This document shows, one piece after another, positions 55,373 through 63,990 of a DNA stretch of 64,000 bases. Position 1 is the first letter of the stretch; each line of letters starts with the position of its first letter. The position numbers were made by a program, and so were the translations under genes. Source of the stretch: Ga0077560 sp046330435. Its GTDB lineage: Bacteria > Actinomycetota > Thermoleophilia > Miltoncostaeales > Miltoncostaeaceae. Location of the stretch: assembly GCA_046330435.1 (NCBI GenBank), contig JAXLST010000009.1, positions 1 through 64,000 on the forward strand, written 5' to 3'. Under the pieces are notes generated by a model. The model saw nothing but the letters and a program-made list of their open reading frames with translations. It searched no databases and was not told the origin of the DNA.

Positions 55373-56102
55373 ATGGCGTCAACGCCCCTCGACCACCCGC
55401 CCCTGGTCCTGCTCGTGGAGGGCGATCCCGCCCGCCGCCGGCTGCTGGAGCAGGGCGCTCCGGGCGGACCGCTTCCGCGTGCGGCTTGCGCCCGACGCCG
55501 ACGAGGCGCGCCGCACGTTGCAGTCCATGGCCCCGGAGCTCGCGATCCTCGACCTGGACCTCCCCGAGGCCTCGGGCTTCGAGTTCCTGCACCAGCTCCG
55601 CGCCGGGGTACGCCCGGCGGCCCGTGGGATCCCGGCATCCTGTCCTCACGGTGTCGCGGGTCCGCGGCGCCCAGGAGGTGGTGCGCGCCATCGAGCAGGG
55701 CGCGGACGACCACCTGGTGCGGCCGTACGACTACGCGGAGTTGCCGGCCCGCTGCTCGCGGGCTGCGCCGTGGCCGCGGCGAGACCCTGCGCGACGCCGT
55801 GTGCGTCGGCCCGCTGGTGGTGGACTGCCGGTCCGCCGCGCGACGGCTTCAACGGACGTCGCGTGGAGCTGTCGGCGAAGGAGTTCGCCCTCCTTGACGC
55901 ACTCGCCCGCGACCCGCGGCGCGTCCTCACCAAGTACCAGGAGCTGCTGCGCGACGTGGGGGTACATCGCCACCGGTCGCACCCGCACCGTCGACAGCCA
56001 CGCGAGCCGCCTGCGCCGCAAGCTCGAGACCTGCGGGGCCGGGCAGTGGTTCGTCGCTAACGTGTGGGGCATCGGCTACCGCCTGCTGCCGGAGGGGCAT
56101 GA
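55373..56102 (+). pseudogene. OmpR/PhoB-type response regulator, broken by several frameshifts
   Basis: Pieces of one regulator appear in successive frames. The receiver start is DHPPLVLLVEGDPARRRLLE, with the phosphoacceptor region ELAILDLDLPEASGFEFLHQ. The end of the receiver is EVVRAIEQGADDHLVRPYDY. A winged-helix domain follows (GRRVELSAKEFALLDALARD; TRTVDSHASRLRRKLETCGA; VWGIGYRLLPEG). Most changes of frame fit single-base gains, for example an extra G near 55455. About five are needed. The ATG at 55373 has AAGGAG upstream. It sits in front of the Tad pilus genes and may have controlled them; no sensor kinase is adjacent. Confidence 0.82.
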
Positions 56103-56549
56103 CCCGGGTGCGTATCGTCGTCCCGGATCCCGTGCTCGCGGCCGGCGTGCCCGGCGTGGTCCATGAGCCGGCGGGCCCCGAGGACGTCGTGCTGCTGCCG
56201 TCCGGCGGGGCGGCGGCCGCCCTCGCCCGCGCCCTCGGCGCGACGACGGTGCTCCTCCTGACGGGCGCGCGGGAGGCCTGGAAATGCCGCGGTCGCCGCC
56301 GTCTGGGCCCTGAGGGGACCGCCGACCTCGGCCGCGCGGTCCAGTCGCTGGTGTCGATGCTTCCCGGCGGCGACCTCCGCCCTCATCCGCAGGCCCGGCG
56401 CCGACGGGGCACCGGCCGCCGGGCTGCCGCTGCCGGTGCTCGCGCGCCTGGCGGTGCGCGCATGGCGGCCGTGCCCGCACTGCCCGGGTGGCGGGGTGGT
56501 GCGCGGCGCGTGCGGCGGCTGCGGCCGGGCCATGGAGGCGCTCGCATGA
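56099..56549 (+). pseudogene. Small zinc-ribbon-ended protein, one frameshift
   Basis: About 150 residues. The first part (MTRVRIVVPDPVLAAGVPGV; RALGATTVLLLTGAREAWKC) is in one frame. The second part, ending PCPHCPGGGVVRGACGGCGR, is in the next, with the change near 56360. The C-terminal CPHC and CGGC pairs look like a zinc ribbon. Its ATG overlaps the presumed end of the regulator gene, and its TGA overlaps the start of the SAF-domain gene. No family recognised. It is part of the Tad locus by position. Confidence 0.55.
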
Positions 56550-57239
56550 CCGCCCGGCTGTCGCCGCTGCTGCGGGTGCGTGCTGACCGGGCCGCCGCAC
56601 CCTGCTCGCCGCGGACCTGCGGCGCGCCGCGGCGCTGCTGCTCGCGGTGGCCCAGCGCGGTCCCGGGGGATCCCCGTGCTGGTGGCACGGGCGGAGGTGC
56701 CGGCCGGGACGGTGCTCGACGAGCCGACGATCGCCGGCGCGTTCACCGTCACGCGGCTGTCCGGCGGCGCGCCCCTGGGCGGCCTGCCGGCGGACCCCGC
56801 ACAGCTCGTCGGGCACCGCACCGCCGCCGCGCTCAGCCCCGGGGAGCCGCTCACCCTCGCCGCCCTCGGGGGCGGCCGCCCGGCGGTGGCCCCGCTCGCG
56901 CCCGGCGAGCGGGCCGTCGCGGTCCCCGCCCAGGCGGCGGGCGCGGCCGCCACCGCCCTGGAGCCGGGGATGCGGGTCGACGTCGTCGCCTCCAGCGGCG
57001 AGGGCCCTGCGGGCCGCACCCGGGTCATCGTCACGGGGGCCGAGGTGCTCGCCGTGGACCCCGGCGGCGACGGCGGCTTCGGGCAGGCGCCGGCCGCCGG
57101 CGCGGTGCTCCTGCGCGCCGGGGCCCGCGACGCCCTGCTCATCACCGCGGCGCTCAACTTCTCGCGCGAGGTGCGGTTGCTCGCGCGCCCCGACGACGAG
57201 GTCGCCGGCGCACCCGTCCCGGAGGTGGCGGTCCCGTGA
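56546..57239 (+). pseudogene. cpaB: SAF-domain pilus assembly protein (CpaB/RcpC-like), N-terminal frameshifts
   Basis: From about 56665 the frame is intact and encodes a SAF domain: GIPVLVARAEVPAGTVLDEP, TAAALSPGEPLTLAAL and a C-terminal CpaB-like region (GMRVDVVASSGEGPAGRTRV). The N-terminal anchor (LAADLRRAAALLLAVA) lies in a different frame. The first 40 residues need two corrections, near 56590 (a missing base) and near 56660. CpaB acts outside the membrane in Flp pilus assembly. Start ATG 56546. Its end overlaps the GTG of the next gene. Confidence 0.75.
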
Positions 57240-57934
57240 CCGATGTCGTCGCCGTCGTGGGCGGGTGCGGCGGGGCGGGCGGAACGCTCGTGGCCACCGG
57301 TCTCGCGCTTCACCTCCAGGCCCGCGGCGTGCCCGCCGTGCTGCTCGACCTCGACCCGGAGCGGGGCGACCTCGCCGCCGGGCTCGGATCCGCCGGTCCC
57401 CGCACGATCGTCGATCTCCTGGCGGTCGCGGAGGAGCTCACCGGCGACCACCTGCGCTCCGCCTCGGTCATCCACCCGGGCGGCCTCACGCTCATCCCCG
57501 GATCGGAGGGGGCCGACACCGCGGGGGTCTGCACCGTCCTCGACGCGATCCTCGGGATGGACGACCGCCCGCCCCTCGTCGTCGACGCCGGTTCGGGGGC
57601 GACGCCCGCGGCACGGCGGCTCGCCGGGCTGGTGCCGACGCTGCTGGTCGCACCGGCCGATGCCGCCGGATGCCGGGTGAGCCGCCGGACCCTCCACCTG
57701 CTCGGCGGCGCCCCCGGTGCGCTGCTGGTCGTCAACCGCGGGTCGCGGCCCGACGAGCTGCCGCCCCGCACCGTCGCCCGGGCGCTCGGCCTGCCGCTCG
57801 CCTGCGTCGTCCCCCGTGCGCCCGGTGAGGCGACGGACCTCGCGGCCGGCCTCCCGAGGGCGGGGCGCCGCGCGCGTCTGTCGGAGGCGATGCGCGAGCT
57901 CGCGGAGGCGCTGGCGGCGGGGGACGCGGCGTGA
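57236..57934 (+). CDS. CpaE/TadZ-like MinD-family protein
   Basis: Protein of 232 residues with a MinD/ParA-like fold: DVVAVVGGCGGAGGTLVATG at the N-terminus, then LLDLDPERGDLAAGLG and PLVVDAGSGATPAARRL. The P-loop reads GGCGGAGGT, so the lysine of a normal Walker A is missing, as in several TadZ/CpaE proteins that bind nucleotide weakly or not at all. The family positions the pilus machine at the cell pole. GTG start overlaps the SAF gene; its stop overlaps tadA. Confidence 0.82.
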   Translation: MTDVVAVVGGCGGAGGTLVATGLALHLQARGVPAVLLDLDPERGDLAAGLGSAGPRTIVDLLAVAEELTGDHLRSASVIHPGGLTLIPGSEGADTAGVCTVLDAILGMDDRPPLVVDAGSGATPAARRLAGLVPTLLVAPADAAGCRVSRRTLHLLGGAPGALLVVNRGSRPDELPPRTVARALGLPLACVVPRAPGEATDLAAGLPRAGRRARLSEAMRELAEALAAGDAA

Positions 57935-59133
57935 CGGCGCCCGTCCCCGATCCCGCGCTGGTCGAGCGCGTGCGGGCCGCCGCCGTCGCCGAGCTGCGGA
58001 TGGCCGGCGACGCCGTCGGCCGCGAGGGCGTCGCCGCGGCCGCCGCGCGGGTGCTCGCCCGCGACCGGCACATCCTGGGAGGCGCCGTGCGGGACCGGCT
58101 GCTCGAGGCCGTCGCCGACGCCGCGCTCGGGCTCGGCCCGCTGGAGCGGCTCATGCGGGACCCGGCAGTCACGGAGATCATGGTCTGCCGGCACGACCGG
58201 GTGTTCGTCGAGCGCGACGGGCGCGTCGAGGCCGCCGAGGCCGGCTTCGCGGACGCCGCGCACGTGCTGCACGTCGTCGACCGCATCCTCGCGCCGCTCG
58301 GCAGGCGGGTGGACGAATCCAGCCCCATGGTCGACGCGAGACTGCCCGACGGCTCCAGGGTCAACGTGGTGATCCCCCCGCTGGCCGTCGACGGGCCGGC
58401 GGTCACGATCCGGCGGTTCGGCGCACGGCCCCTCACGGCGGACGACCTGGTGGAGCGGGGCACCCTCACCGCCGAGGCGCTCCGCCTCCTCGAGGACGCC
58501 GTCGCGGCCCGGAGGAACGTCCTGGTGACCGGCGGCACCGGCAGCGGCAAGACCACCACGCTGGCGGCACTCGCCGGGGCGATCCCGGCGCGCGAGCGGG
58601 TCGTGACCATCGAGGACGCCGCGGAGCTGCGCCTGCCGCTGCCGCACGTCGTGCGGCTCGAGAGCCGGCCCGCGTCCCTGGAGGGGCGCGGTGCCGTGCC
58701 GATCCGGGCGCTCGTGCGCAACGCGCTGCGGATGCGCCCCGACCGCATCGTCATCGGCGAGGTCCGGGGCGGGGAGGCCCTCGACATGCTCGCCGCGATG
58801 ACCACGGGGCACGAAGGGTCGCTGTCCACGCTCCATGCCTCCTCGCCCGCCGACGCCCTGCGGCGGCTGCAGCTGCTCGCGCTCATGGGGGACCTGGAGC
58901 TCCCGTGGCAGGCGGTGGCGGAGCAGGTCGCCGCGGCCATCGACCTGGTCGTGCACCAGGCGCGCCTGCCCGACGGCCGGCGCCGCATCCTGGAGGTGTG
59001 CGCGCTGCCCCGCGCGGCGGGCGGGGGAGGCCCCGTGGCGCTCGCGCGCCTCCAGGGCGACCGGCTGGTGCTCACCGATGCGGCCGTGCCCTGGCACCGC
59101 GCGCTCGGCCGGCCCAGGGACGCGTCGGCATGA
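57931..59133 (+). CDS. tadA: Tad pilus secretion ATPase TadA/CpaF
   Basis: Type II/IV secretion ATPase of 400 residues. Visible motifs are DPAVTEIMVCRHDRVFVERD in the N-terminal domain, Walker A LVTGGTGSGKTTTLAALAG, the Asp box VVTIEDAAELRLPLPHVVRL, Walker B DRIVIGEVRGGEALDMLAAM and the His box TGHEGSLSTLHASSP. It powers pilus subunit assembly at the inner side of the membrane. GTG start at 57931; ATGA overlap with tadB. The frame is clean throughout. Confidence 0.95.
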   Translation: MTAPVPDPALVERVRAAAVAELRMAGDAVGREGVAAAAARVLARDRHILGGAVRDRLLEAVADAALGLGPLERLMRDPAVTEIMVCRHDRVFVERDGRVEAAEAGFADAAHVLHVVDRILAPLGRRVDESSPMVDARLPDGSRVNVVIPPLAVDGPAVTIRRFGARPLTADDLVERGTLTAEALRLLEDAVAARRNVLVTGGTGSGKTTTLAALAGAIPARERVVTIEDAAELRLPLPHVVRLESRPASLEGRGAVPIRALVRNALRMRPDRIVIGEVRGGEALDMLAAMTTGHEGSLSTLHASSPADALRRLQLLALMGDLELPWQAVAEQVAAAIDLVVHQARLPDGRRRILEVCALPRAAGGGGPVALARLQGDRLVLTDAAVPWHRALGRPRDASA

Positions 59134-59981
59134 ACGCGCCGCCACCGGCCCTGCTGGCGGGCGCGGGCACCGCGCTCGTGGTCGCCGCCCTCATGCGGCG
59201 CGACCCGCCGCACGCACGGCGGTCCTCGCCGGCGCCGCGGGTACCGGGCGCCGCGATCCTGGCCCGCCGGCTGCGGCGCGCCGGCCTGGCCGTCCCCGCC
59301 GCCGTCGCCGCGGGGGCCGTGGCGGCCGCGACGCTGGCCGTGGCCCTGCTGGCACTGACCATGGGGTCTGTGACCCTCGCCGTCATCGCCGTGCCGGGCG
59401 TCCCGGCCGCCGTCCACCTCGCGCTCGCCGCGCGGGAGCGCCGGTATCCGGACCGGGTCGCCGCGCAGCTCCCGGGCGTCCTGCGCGCGACCGCCGACGG
59501 CATCGCGGCGGGCCGGTCCCTGCGACGCGCGCTCGCCCGGGCCGCGGACGCCGCACCCGAACCCGCGCGCGGGGAGTTCCTGCTGGTCGTGGACCACCTC
59601 GAGCTCGGCGGCCGCATCGACGGCGCGCTCACGGGCCTCGTCGAGCGCTGCCCGTCGCCCGAGACCGAGCTGTTGCGCGGGGCGGTCCTGGTGAACGCCG
59701 GCAGCGGCGGCGACCTGGCGGCGGTGCTCGGCGGGCTGGGGCGGCGCCTCGAGGAACGGCGCCGGCTCACCCGGGAGCTCCGCGGGCTCGGCGAGCAGGC
59801 GCGCATGACGGCGTGGCTGGTGGGCGGGCTGCCGGCCCTCGGCGGCCTGGCGGTGGAGCTCACCGCGCCCGGCGTGCTGGGCGGCGCGCTCCTGCGGGGC
59901 CCCGGCCGGATCAGCCTGGCCGCCGCGGCCCTCCTGATGGGTGCGGCAGTCATGCTCATCCGGCGGATCGGTCGCGCATGA
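59130..59981 (+). CDS. tadB: Tad pilus membrane platform protein TadB
   Basis: Polytopic protein of 283 residues with a T2SSF domain: two N-terminal helices (VAAATLAVALLALTMGSVTL), the cytoplasmic region RVAAQLPGVLRATADGIAAG and GGDLAAVLGGLGRRLEERRR, then two C-terminal helices. This is the layout of TadB/CpaG, the inner-membrane platform that works with TadA. Overlaps both neighbours by 4 bp. Confidence 0.88.
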   Translation: MNAPPPALLAGAGTALVVAALMRRDPPHARRSSPAPRVPGAAILARRLRRAGLAVPAAVAAGAVAAATLAVALLALTMGSVTLAVIAVPGVPAAVHLALAARERRYPDRVAAQLPGVLRATADGIAAGRSLRRALARAADAAPEPARGEFLLVVDHLELGGRIDGALTGLVERCPSPETELLRGAVLVNAGSGGDLAAVLGGLGRRLEERRRLTRELRGLGEQARMTAWLVGGLPALGGLAVELTAPGVLGGALLRGPGRISLAAAALLMGAAVMLIRRIGRA

Positions 59982-60809
59982 CCCCCGTCACGCTCCTGGC
60001 GGCCGCCTCCGCGGCGTGCGTCCTCCTGGCCCTGCGGCCCGCGGGTGGCCGCGGCGACGGCCTCCCGTGGTGGCACCGGCTCACGCGGCGCGTGCCGCTG
60101 CCGCGGGGCGCCGTCGCCGCACTCGGCGGCCCCGAGCGTCCGGGGGAGGCGACCGCCGCCGGATTCGGGCGACTCCCGGACGGGGCGCTGGGCCACGCGC
60201 GGTGCGTCCTCGCGCTCGGCGGCGCGTCGCTGCTGCCGGCCGGTATCGCCGCCCCGCCGCTCATCCCGATGGCGATGCCCGCCGCGATGGCCGGCTGGAT
60301 GCTGCCGGGCGCGGCGCTCGGACGGGTGGCGGCGGCGCGCCGCCACCGCATCGGCGCAGCTGCCGGACGTCCTCGAACTGCTGGGGGTCCGTATCGGGCG
60401 GGATGCAGCTCGACCCGGCGCTCCGGTCGTCGCCGCACGGCTCGACGGGCTGCTGCCGCAGGAGATCGGCGCGGCGCTGGACGAGATGGCCCTGGGCGGG
60501 ACCTGCCGGGACGCCTACCGGGCGCTGGCGGCCGGGTCGAAGTTGCCCGGCCTCGACCAGGCCGTGACCGGGTGCGCTGCTCACCGCGGAGGAGCTCGCC
60601 AATGCCGCCGGCCGATGCCCTCTCCCGCCAGGCCGTGCCTCGCGGGCTGCGGCCGCGCAGGCGGCGGCAAGGACTGGCGCGCGCCGCCCCCAAGGTGCAG
60701 CTGGTCGTCGCGACGATGATGGTGCCGGCGGTGATGCTGGTGGTCACGGTGATGGCCGTCGAGCTCGGCCATCAGCTGGGACCCGTGTTCGGGGGCTGCG
60801 ATGACCTGA
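59978..60809 (+). pseudogene. tadC: Tad platform protein TadC-like, frameshifted
   Basis: The second platform protein. The first frame (from ATG 59978) carries helices LSLLPAGIAAPPLIPM-type and MAMPAAMAGWMLPGAALG. The T2SSF core continues in another frame as ASAQLPDVLELLGVRIGRDA and ALDEMALGGTCRDAYRALAA. The remainder, LLTAEEL and then MPPADALSRQAVPRGL with VQLVVATMMVPAVMLVVTVM, lies in further frames. Changes are needed near 60350, 60565 and 60600 at least; all fit single-base gains. Whether real or artefact is open. Confidence 0.75.
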
Positions 60810-61081
60810 CCGGGCGGCGGGGGAGCGCGATCACCGAATACGCGGCACTGGTCGCGGTGGTGAAGTCGCTCATCGGTGCCCTGCTGGTCATGGGCCGCAC
60901 CGGGCCGGCCGGGTGCCATCGACCTGGGTCCGGGCCGTCGGCGCGCTCGTCCGCCCGGCGCCCGTGGTATCCACCGCGCCTCACACCGGCGCTGCCCCGC
61001 CCGCCGCGGACCCGCCGGCCCGCCCGCCCGCGCCCCCGCCGCCCGGTCGTGCAGCTCCCCCGCTGGCTGGCGGTGCGATGA
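60801..61081 (+). pseudogene. Flp-type prepilin with proline-rich tail, frameshifted
   Basis: The segment GRRGSAITEYAALVAVVKSL has the Flp prepilin signature: glycine at the cleavage site, glutamate at +5 and tyrosine at +6, then a hydrophobic helix. The ATG at 60801 (MT) is one or two bases out of frame with it, and a further change near 60910 leads into a proline-rich stretch (APPAADPPARPPAPPPPGRA) that ends at 61081. Normal Flp pilins are 50-70 residues, so the tail may be read-through after a frameshift. Confidence 0.6.
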
Positions 61082-61099
61082 GGTGTGTGCGCCGCGGCG

Positions 61100-61105
61100 T
61101 ACACT
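61100..61105 (+). promoter_or_regulatory. -10 box of a probable leaderless promoter
   Basis: TACACT ends six bases before the ATG at 61112; no ribosome-binding site. Same layout as the other leaderless candidates. Confidence 0.5.
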
Positions 61106-61111
61106 CGCCGC

Positions 61112-61843
61112 ATGTCCGTGTTCTACGAGGATCTCGCCCCCGCGGAGTTCCGGGCGCGGCTCGCCGCGGCACCCATCGCGTACGTGCCGCTCGGGACGCT
61201 GGAGTGGCACTGCGAGCACCTCCCGCTGGGGACCGACGGGCTGCTCGCCCGCGGCCTGTTCGCGCGGGTCGCCCGGGAGGTCGGCGGCATCGTCCTGCCG
61301 TCGCTGCACCTGGGGCCCGACCGGCGCATCGAGGAGCCGGACGGCACCGACCTCATCGGCATGGACTACGACGCCACCGTCGACCCGCCGCGGCGGCTCG
61401 ACGGCAGCGCCTACTGGGCCGACGACGACCTCTACGCCGCCATCCTGGAGGCCACCGTCCGCAATCTCGCGCGGGCCGGGTTCCGCATCATCACGGCCCA
61501 CGGGCACGGGCCGTCGGCCCGGGCGTTCATGGCCGGCATAGCGGGCTGGCGGGACCGGTACGGGGTGCGGTGCCACACCGCATGGCCCACCGGAGACCCC
61601 GAGCCCGGCGGGTTCATGACCGACCACGCCGCCGCCAACGAGACCAGCATCCTCATGGCGCTCCACCCGGACCTCGTCCACATGGACCGGCTTCCCGCCG
61701 ATCCCGGGGAGTGGCCGCTGGGGGTCGGCGGCCCCGACCCCCGCACCCACGCGACCCGGGAGGCCGGGGAGGCGATCCTCGCCCGCGCCACCCAGGACCT
61801 CGCGCGGCGGCTGCGCGAGGACCTCGCCGCCCTGGAGGGCTAA
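61112..61843 (+). CDS. Creatininase-family amidohydrolase
   Basis: Metal-dependent hydrolase of 243 residues. Motifs are VPLGTLEWHCEHLPLGTDGL near the N-terminus, ITAHGHGPSARAFM, and DHAAANETSILMALHPDLV with the metal-binding acidic pair. The family includes creatinine amidohydrolase, mycofactocin-system MftE and FAPy deformylase; family members remove or cut amide groups. No mycofactocin or riboflavin genes are near, so the substrate is unknown. The stop overlaps that of the convergent ABC permease (CTAA). Confidence 0.85.
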   Translation: MSVFYEDLAPAEFRARLAAAPIAYVPLGTLEWHCEHLPLGTDGLLARGLFARVAREVGGIVLPSLHLGPDRRIEEPDGTDLIGMDYDATVDPPRRLDGSAYWADDDLYAAILEATVRNLARAGFRIITAHGHGPSARAFMAGIAGWRDRYGVRCHTAWPTGDPEPGGFMTDHAAANETSILMALHPDLVHMDRLPADPGEWPLGVGGPDPRTHATREAGEAILARATQDLARRLREDLAALEG

Positions 61844-62574
61844 GCCGTCCGCCGCCGCAGGGTCGCCGACCCCGCCGCGATGAGCCCCACCGCGAACAGC
61901 AGCACCACGCCCATGTCGCGCAGCACGTCCCCCGTGGCCTGGGCGTCGGTGGTGATCGTCCGCATCGCATCCACCGCGTACGACAGCGGCAGCACGTCGG
62001 AGGCCAGCTCCAGCGCCCGCGGCAGCCGGTCGCGCGGCACCAGCAGCCCGCACAACAGGAACTGCGGCAGCACGAACGCCGGCAGGAACTGCACCGCCTG
62101 GAACTCCGTTGCCGCGAACGCCGACAGGAACAGGCCCAGCGCCGTCCCCAGCACCGCGTCCACCACCGCCACCACCAGCAGCAGCCACGCCGGCCCCGCC
62201 ACATCCAGCCCCACCACGTACAGCGCGAACGCCCCGGCCACCAGCGCCTGCACCGCCGCCAGCGCCCCGAAGGCCACCGCATAACCGCCCACCAGGTCCG
62301 CCTTGCCCAGCGGCAGGCTCAGCAGCCGCTCCAGCGTCCCCGACTGGCGCTCCCGCAGCGTCGTGATGCTCGTGACCAGGAACATCACCAGGAACGGGAA
62401 CAACCCCAGCAGGGGCGCCCCCACCGTGTCGAACACCCTCGTGTCCGCGTAGATCCAGGCCAGCAGGCCCATCAGCACGCACGGCACCACCACCAGCAGC
62501 GCCAGCGTCCGCGGGTCGTGCCGCACCTGCCGCAGCACGCGGCCCGCCGTGAGCAGCGTGAGTCGCGGGTTCAT
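61840..62574 (-). CDS. ABC-2 type transporter permease
   Basis: Membrane permease of 244 residues with six predicted helices, including TLALLVVVPCVLMGLLAWIY near the N-terminus and DMGVVLLFAVGLIAAGSA at the C-terminus. The central LRERQSGTLERLLSLPLGKA is the typical ABC-2 coupling segment. It is the partner of the ATPase just upstream (4-bp overlap). Such systems export drugs, lipids or peptides; the substrate is unknown. Confidence 0.9.
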   Translation of the reverse strand: MNPRLTLLTAGRVLRQVRHDPRTLALLVVVPCVLMGLLAWIYADTRVFDTVGAPLLGLFPFLVMFLVTSITTLRERQSGTLERLLSLPLGKADLVGGYAVAFGALAAVQALVAGAFALYVVGLDVAGPAWLLLVVAVVDAVLGTALGLFLSAFAATEFQAVQFLPAFVLPQFLLCGLLVPRDRLPRALELASDVLPLSYAVDAMRTITTDAQATGDVLRDMGVVLLFAVGLIAAGSATLRRRTA

Positions 62575-63332
62575 GACGGCACCTCCATCCCGGCCGGCTC
62601 CACCAGGCGCAGGAACGCGCCCTCCGCATCCGTCGCGCCCGTGCGCTCCAGCAGCGCGGGCAGCGGGTCGTCGGCCACCAGGCGCCCCTCGTGCATGAGC
62701 AGCAGCCGGTCGCACCGCACCGCCTCGTCCATCACATGGCTCGAGACCAGCAGCGTCGCCCCGCCGGCGGCGAGCCGGTGGAACAGGTCCCACAGGTCCC
62801 GCCGCAGCACCGGGTCCAGGCCCACCGTGGGCTCGTCCAGCACCAGCAGCTCCGGGGTGCCCACCAGGGCCGCGCCCAGCGACACCCGGCTGAACTGCCC
62901 GCCGGAGAGGTTCGACACCCGCGCCGACCGGTGGCCCGCGAGGTCCACCAGCTCCAGCACCCGTTCCACCTCGCCGCGCACCCCCGGCCGCGGCACACCC
63001 ACCACTGCCGCGAAGTACGCCAGGTTCTCCGCCACGGTGAGGTCCGCGTACACCGACGGCGACTGGGTGACGTACCCCACCCGGTCCCGGAGGGCCCGGG
63101 TGCCGGCCGGCCGTCCCAGCACCTCCACCGTGCCGCCGTGGGTGCGCTGCACCCCGACGATGCTGCGCATGAGCGTCGACTTCCCGCACCCGCTGGGGCC
63201 CAGCAGCCCCACCACCGCGCCGCGCGGCACCCGCAGCGACAGGCCCGGCAGCACCTCGCGGCCCCCGCGCACCACGCGCAGGTCGTCCACCACGATCGCG
63301 TCCATCTCCAACCCCGTGTCAAAATTCATCAT
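62571..63332 (-). CDS. ABC transporter ATP-binding protein
   Basis: ATPase of 253 residues with Walker A LLGPSGCGKSTLMRSIVG, Q-loop GYVTQSP, signature LSGGQFSRVSLGAALVG and Walker B LLVLDEPTVGLDP, followed by the H-loop LLVSSHVMDEA. It starts at ATG 63332 (MMNFDTG) or, nine codons later, at ATG 63305 (MDAIVVDD). The first overlaps the likely repressor operator. Part of the tetR-ATPase-permease operon. Confidence 0.93.
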   Translation of the reverse strand: MMNFDTGLEMDAIVVDDLRVVRGGREVLPGLSLRVPRGAVVGLLGPSGCGKSTLMRSIVGVQRTHGGTVEVLGRPAGTRALRDRVGYVTQSPSVYADLTVAENLAYFAAVVGVPRPGVRGEVERVLELVDLAGHRSARVSNLSGGQFSRVSLGAALVGTPELLVLDEPTVGLDPVLRRDLWDLFHRLAAGGATLLVSSHVMDEAVRCDRLLLMHEGRLVADDPLPALLERTGATDAEGAFLRLVEPAGMEVPS

Positions 63333-63340
63333 GCGATGAA
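63325..63340. promoter_or_regulatory. Inverted-repeat operator candidate
   Basis: TTCATC (63325-63330) and GATGAA (63335-63340) flank four bases in an A/T-rich island that stands out from the GC-rich surroundings. It lies between tetR and the ATPase gene and overlaps the first possible ATG of the latter, as expected for a TetR operator. Confidence 0.5.
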
Positions 63341-63384
63341 ATTACACCCGGCGGTGGACGTCGCGCCATCCACCGGATGGGGGA

Positions 63385-63990
63385 TCAGGGCAGCGGCGCG
63401 GTGAGGTGGTGCTGGATGACCGGTGCGAGCATCGGCACCAGCTCCTCGACCTCGGCGGACGCCAGCGGCTCGACCTCCAGCACGTACCGCAGCAGCGCGA
63501 CGCCGCCCAGCTGGGCGGCGGCGAGGTTGGCGCGCAGCTCGGGGTCGTCGGCGTCCAGCGCCTCGGCGATGCGCCCGAACAGGGCCCGGGCGAGGAACTG
63601 CCGCAGCATTCCGGCGGCGTCCTCGCCGGAGAGCGCCGCCCGCAGCAGCCCCACGATGACGGGACGGCGGTCCGGGGCGTCCCAGGTGGAGAAGAAGAAC
63701 CGCACCAGACGCTCGCCGAGCCCGTCCGGGTCGCCGGTGAAGACGGCGGGCACCAGGTCCTGGGGCTGCACGGGCAGCTCCATGGCCGCCACGAACAGCT
63801 CCTCCTTGCCGGAGAAGTAGTGGTGCACCAGCCGCGCGTCGACACCGGCGGCCCGCGCGATGCCGCGCAGCGTCACGCCGTCGTAGCCGCGGGCGGCGAA
63901 CTCGGTGCGGGCGGCGGCCACGATGGCCCCGCGGGCGTCGGCCCCCGCCGGGCGCGGGCCGCGGCGGCGCGGTGCGGCCCCCTCGGACAT
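63385..63990 (-). CDS. TetR-family transcriptional regulator
   Basis: Regulator of 201 residues. The N-terminal helix-turn-helix is IVAAARTEFAARGYDGVTLR followed by GIARAAGVDARLVHHYFSGK, then a helical ligand-binding domain. It lies 53 bp upstream of the ABC ATPase gene on the same strand, with an inverted repeat between them, so it probably represses the transporter until an exported compound binds. The ATG at 63990 is chosen; a GTG at 63999 would add three residues, and the gene could extend past the window edge. Confidence 0.9.
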   Translation of the reverse strand: MSEGAAPRRRGPRPAGADARGAIVAAARTEFAARGYDGVTLRGIARAAGVDARLVHHYFSGKEELFVAAMELPVQPQDLVPAVFTGDPDGLGERLVRFFFSTWDAPDRRPVIVGLLRAALSGEDAAGMLRQFLARALFGRIAEALDADDPELRANLAAAQLGGVALLRYVLEVEPLASAEVEELVPMLAPVIQHHLTAPLP

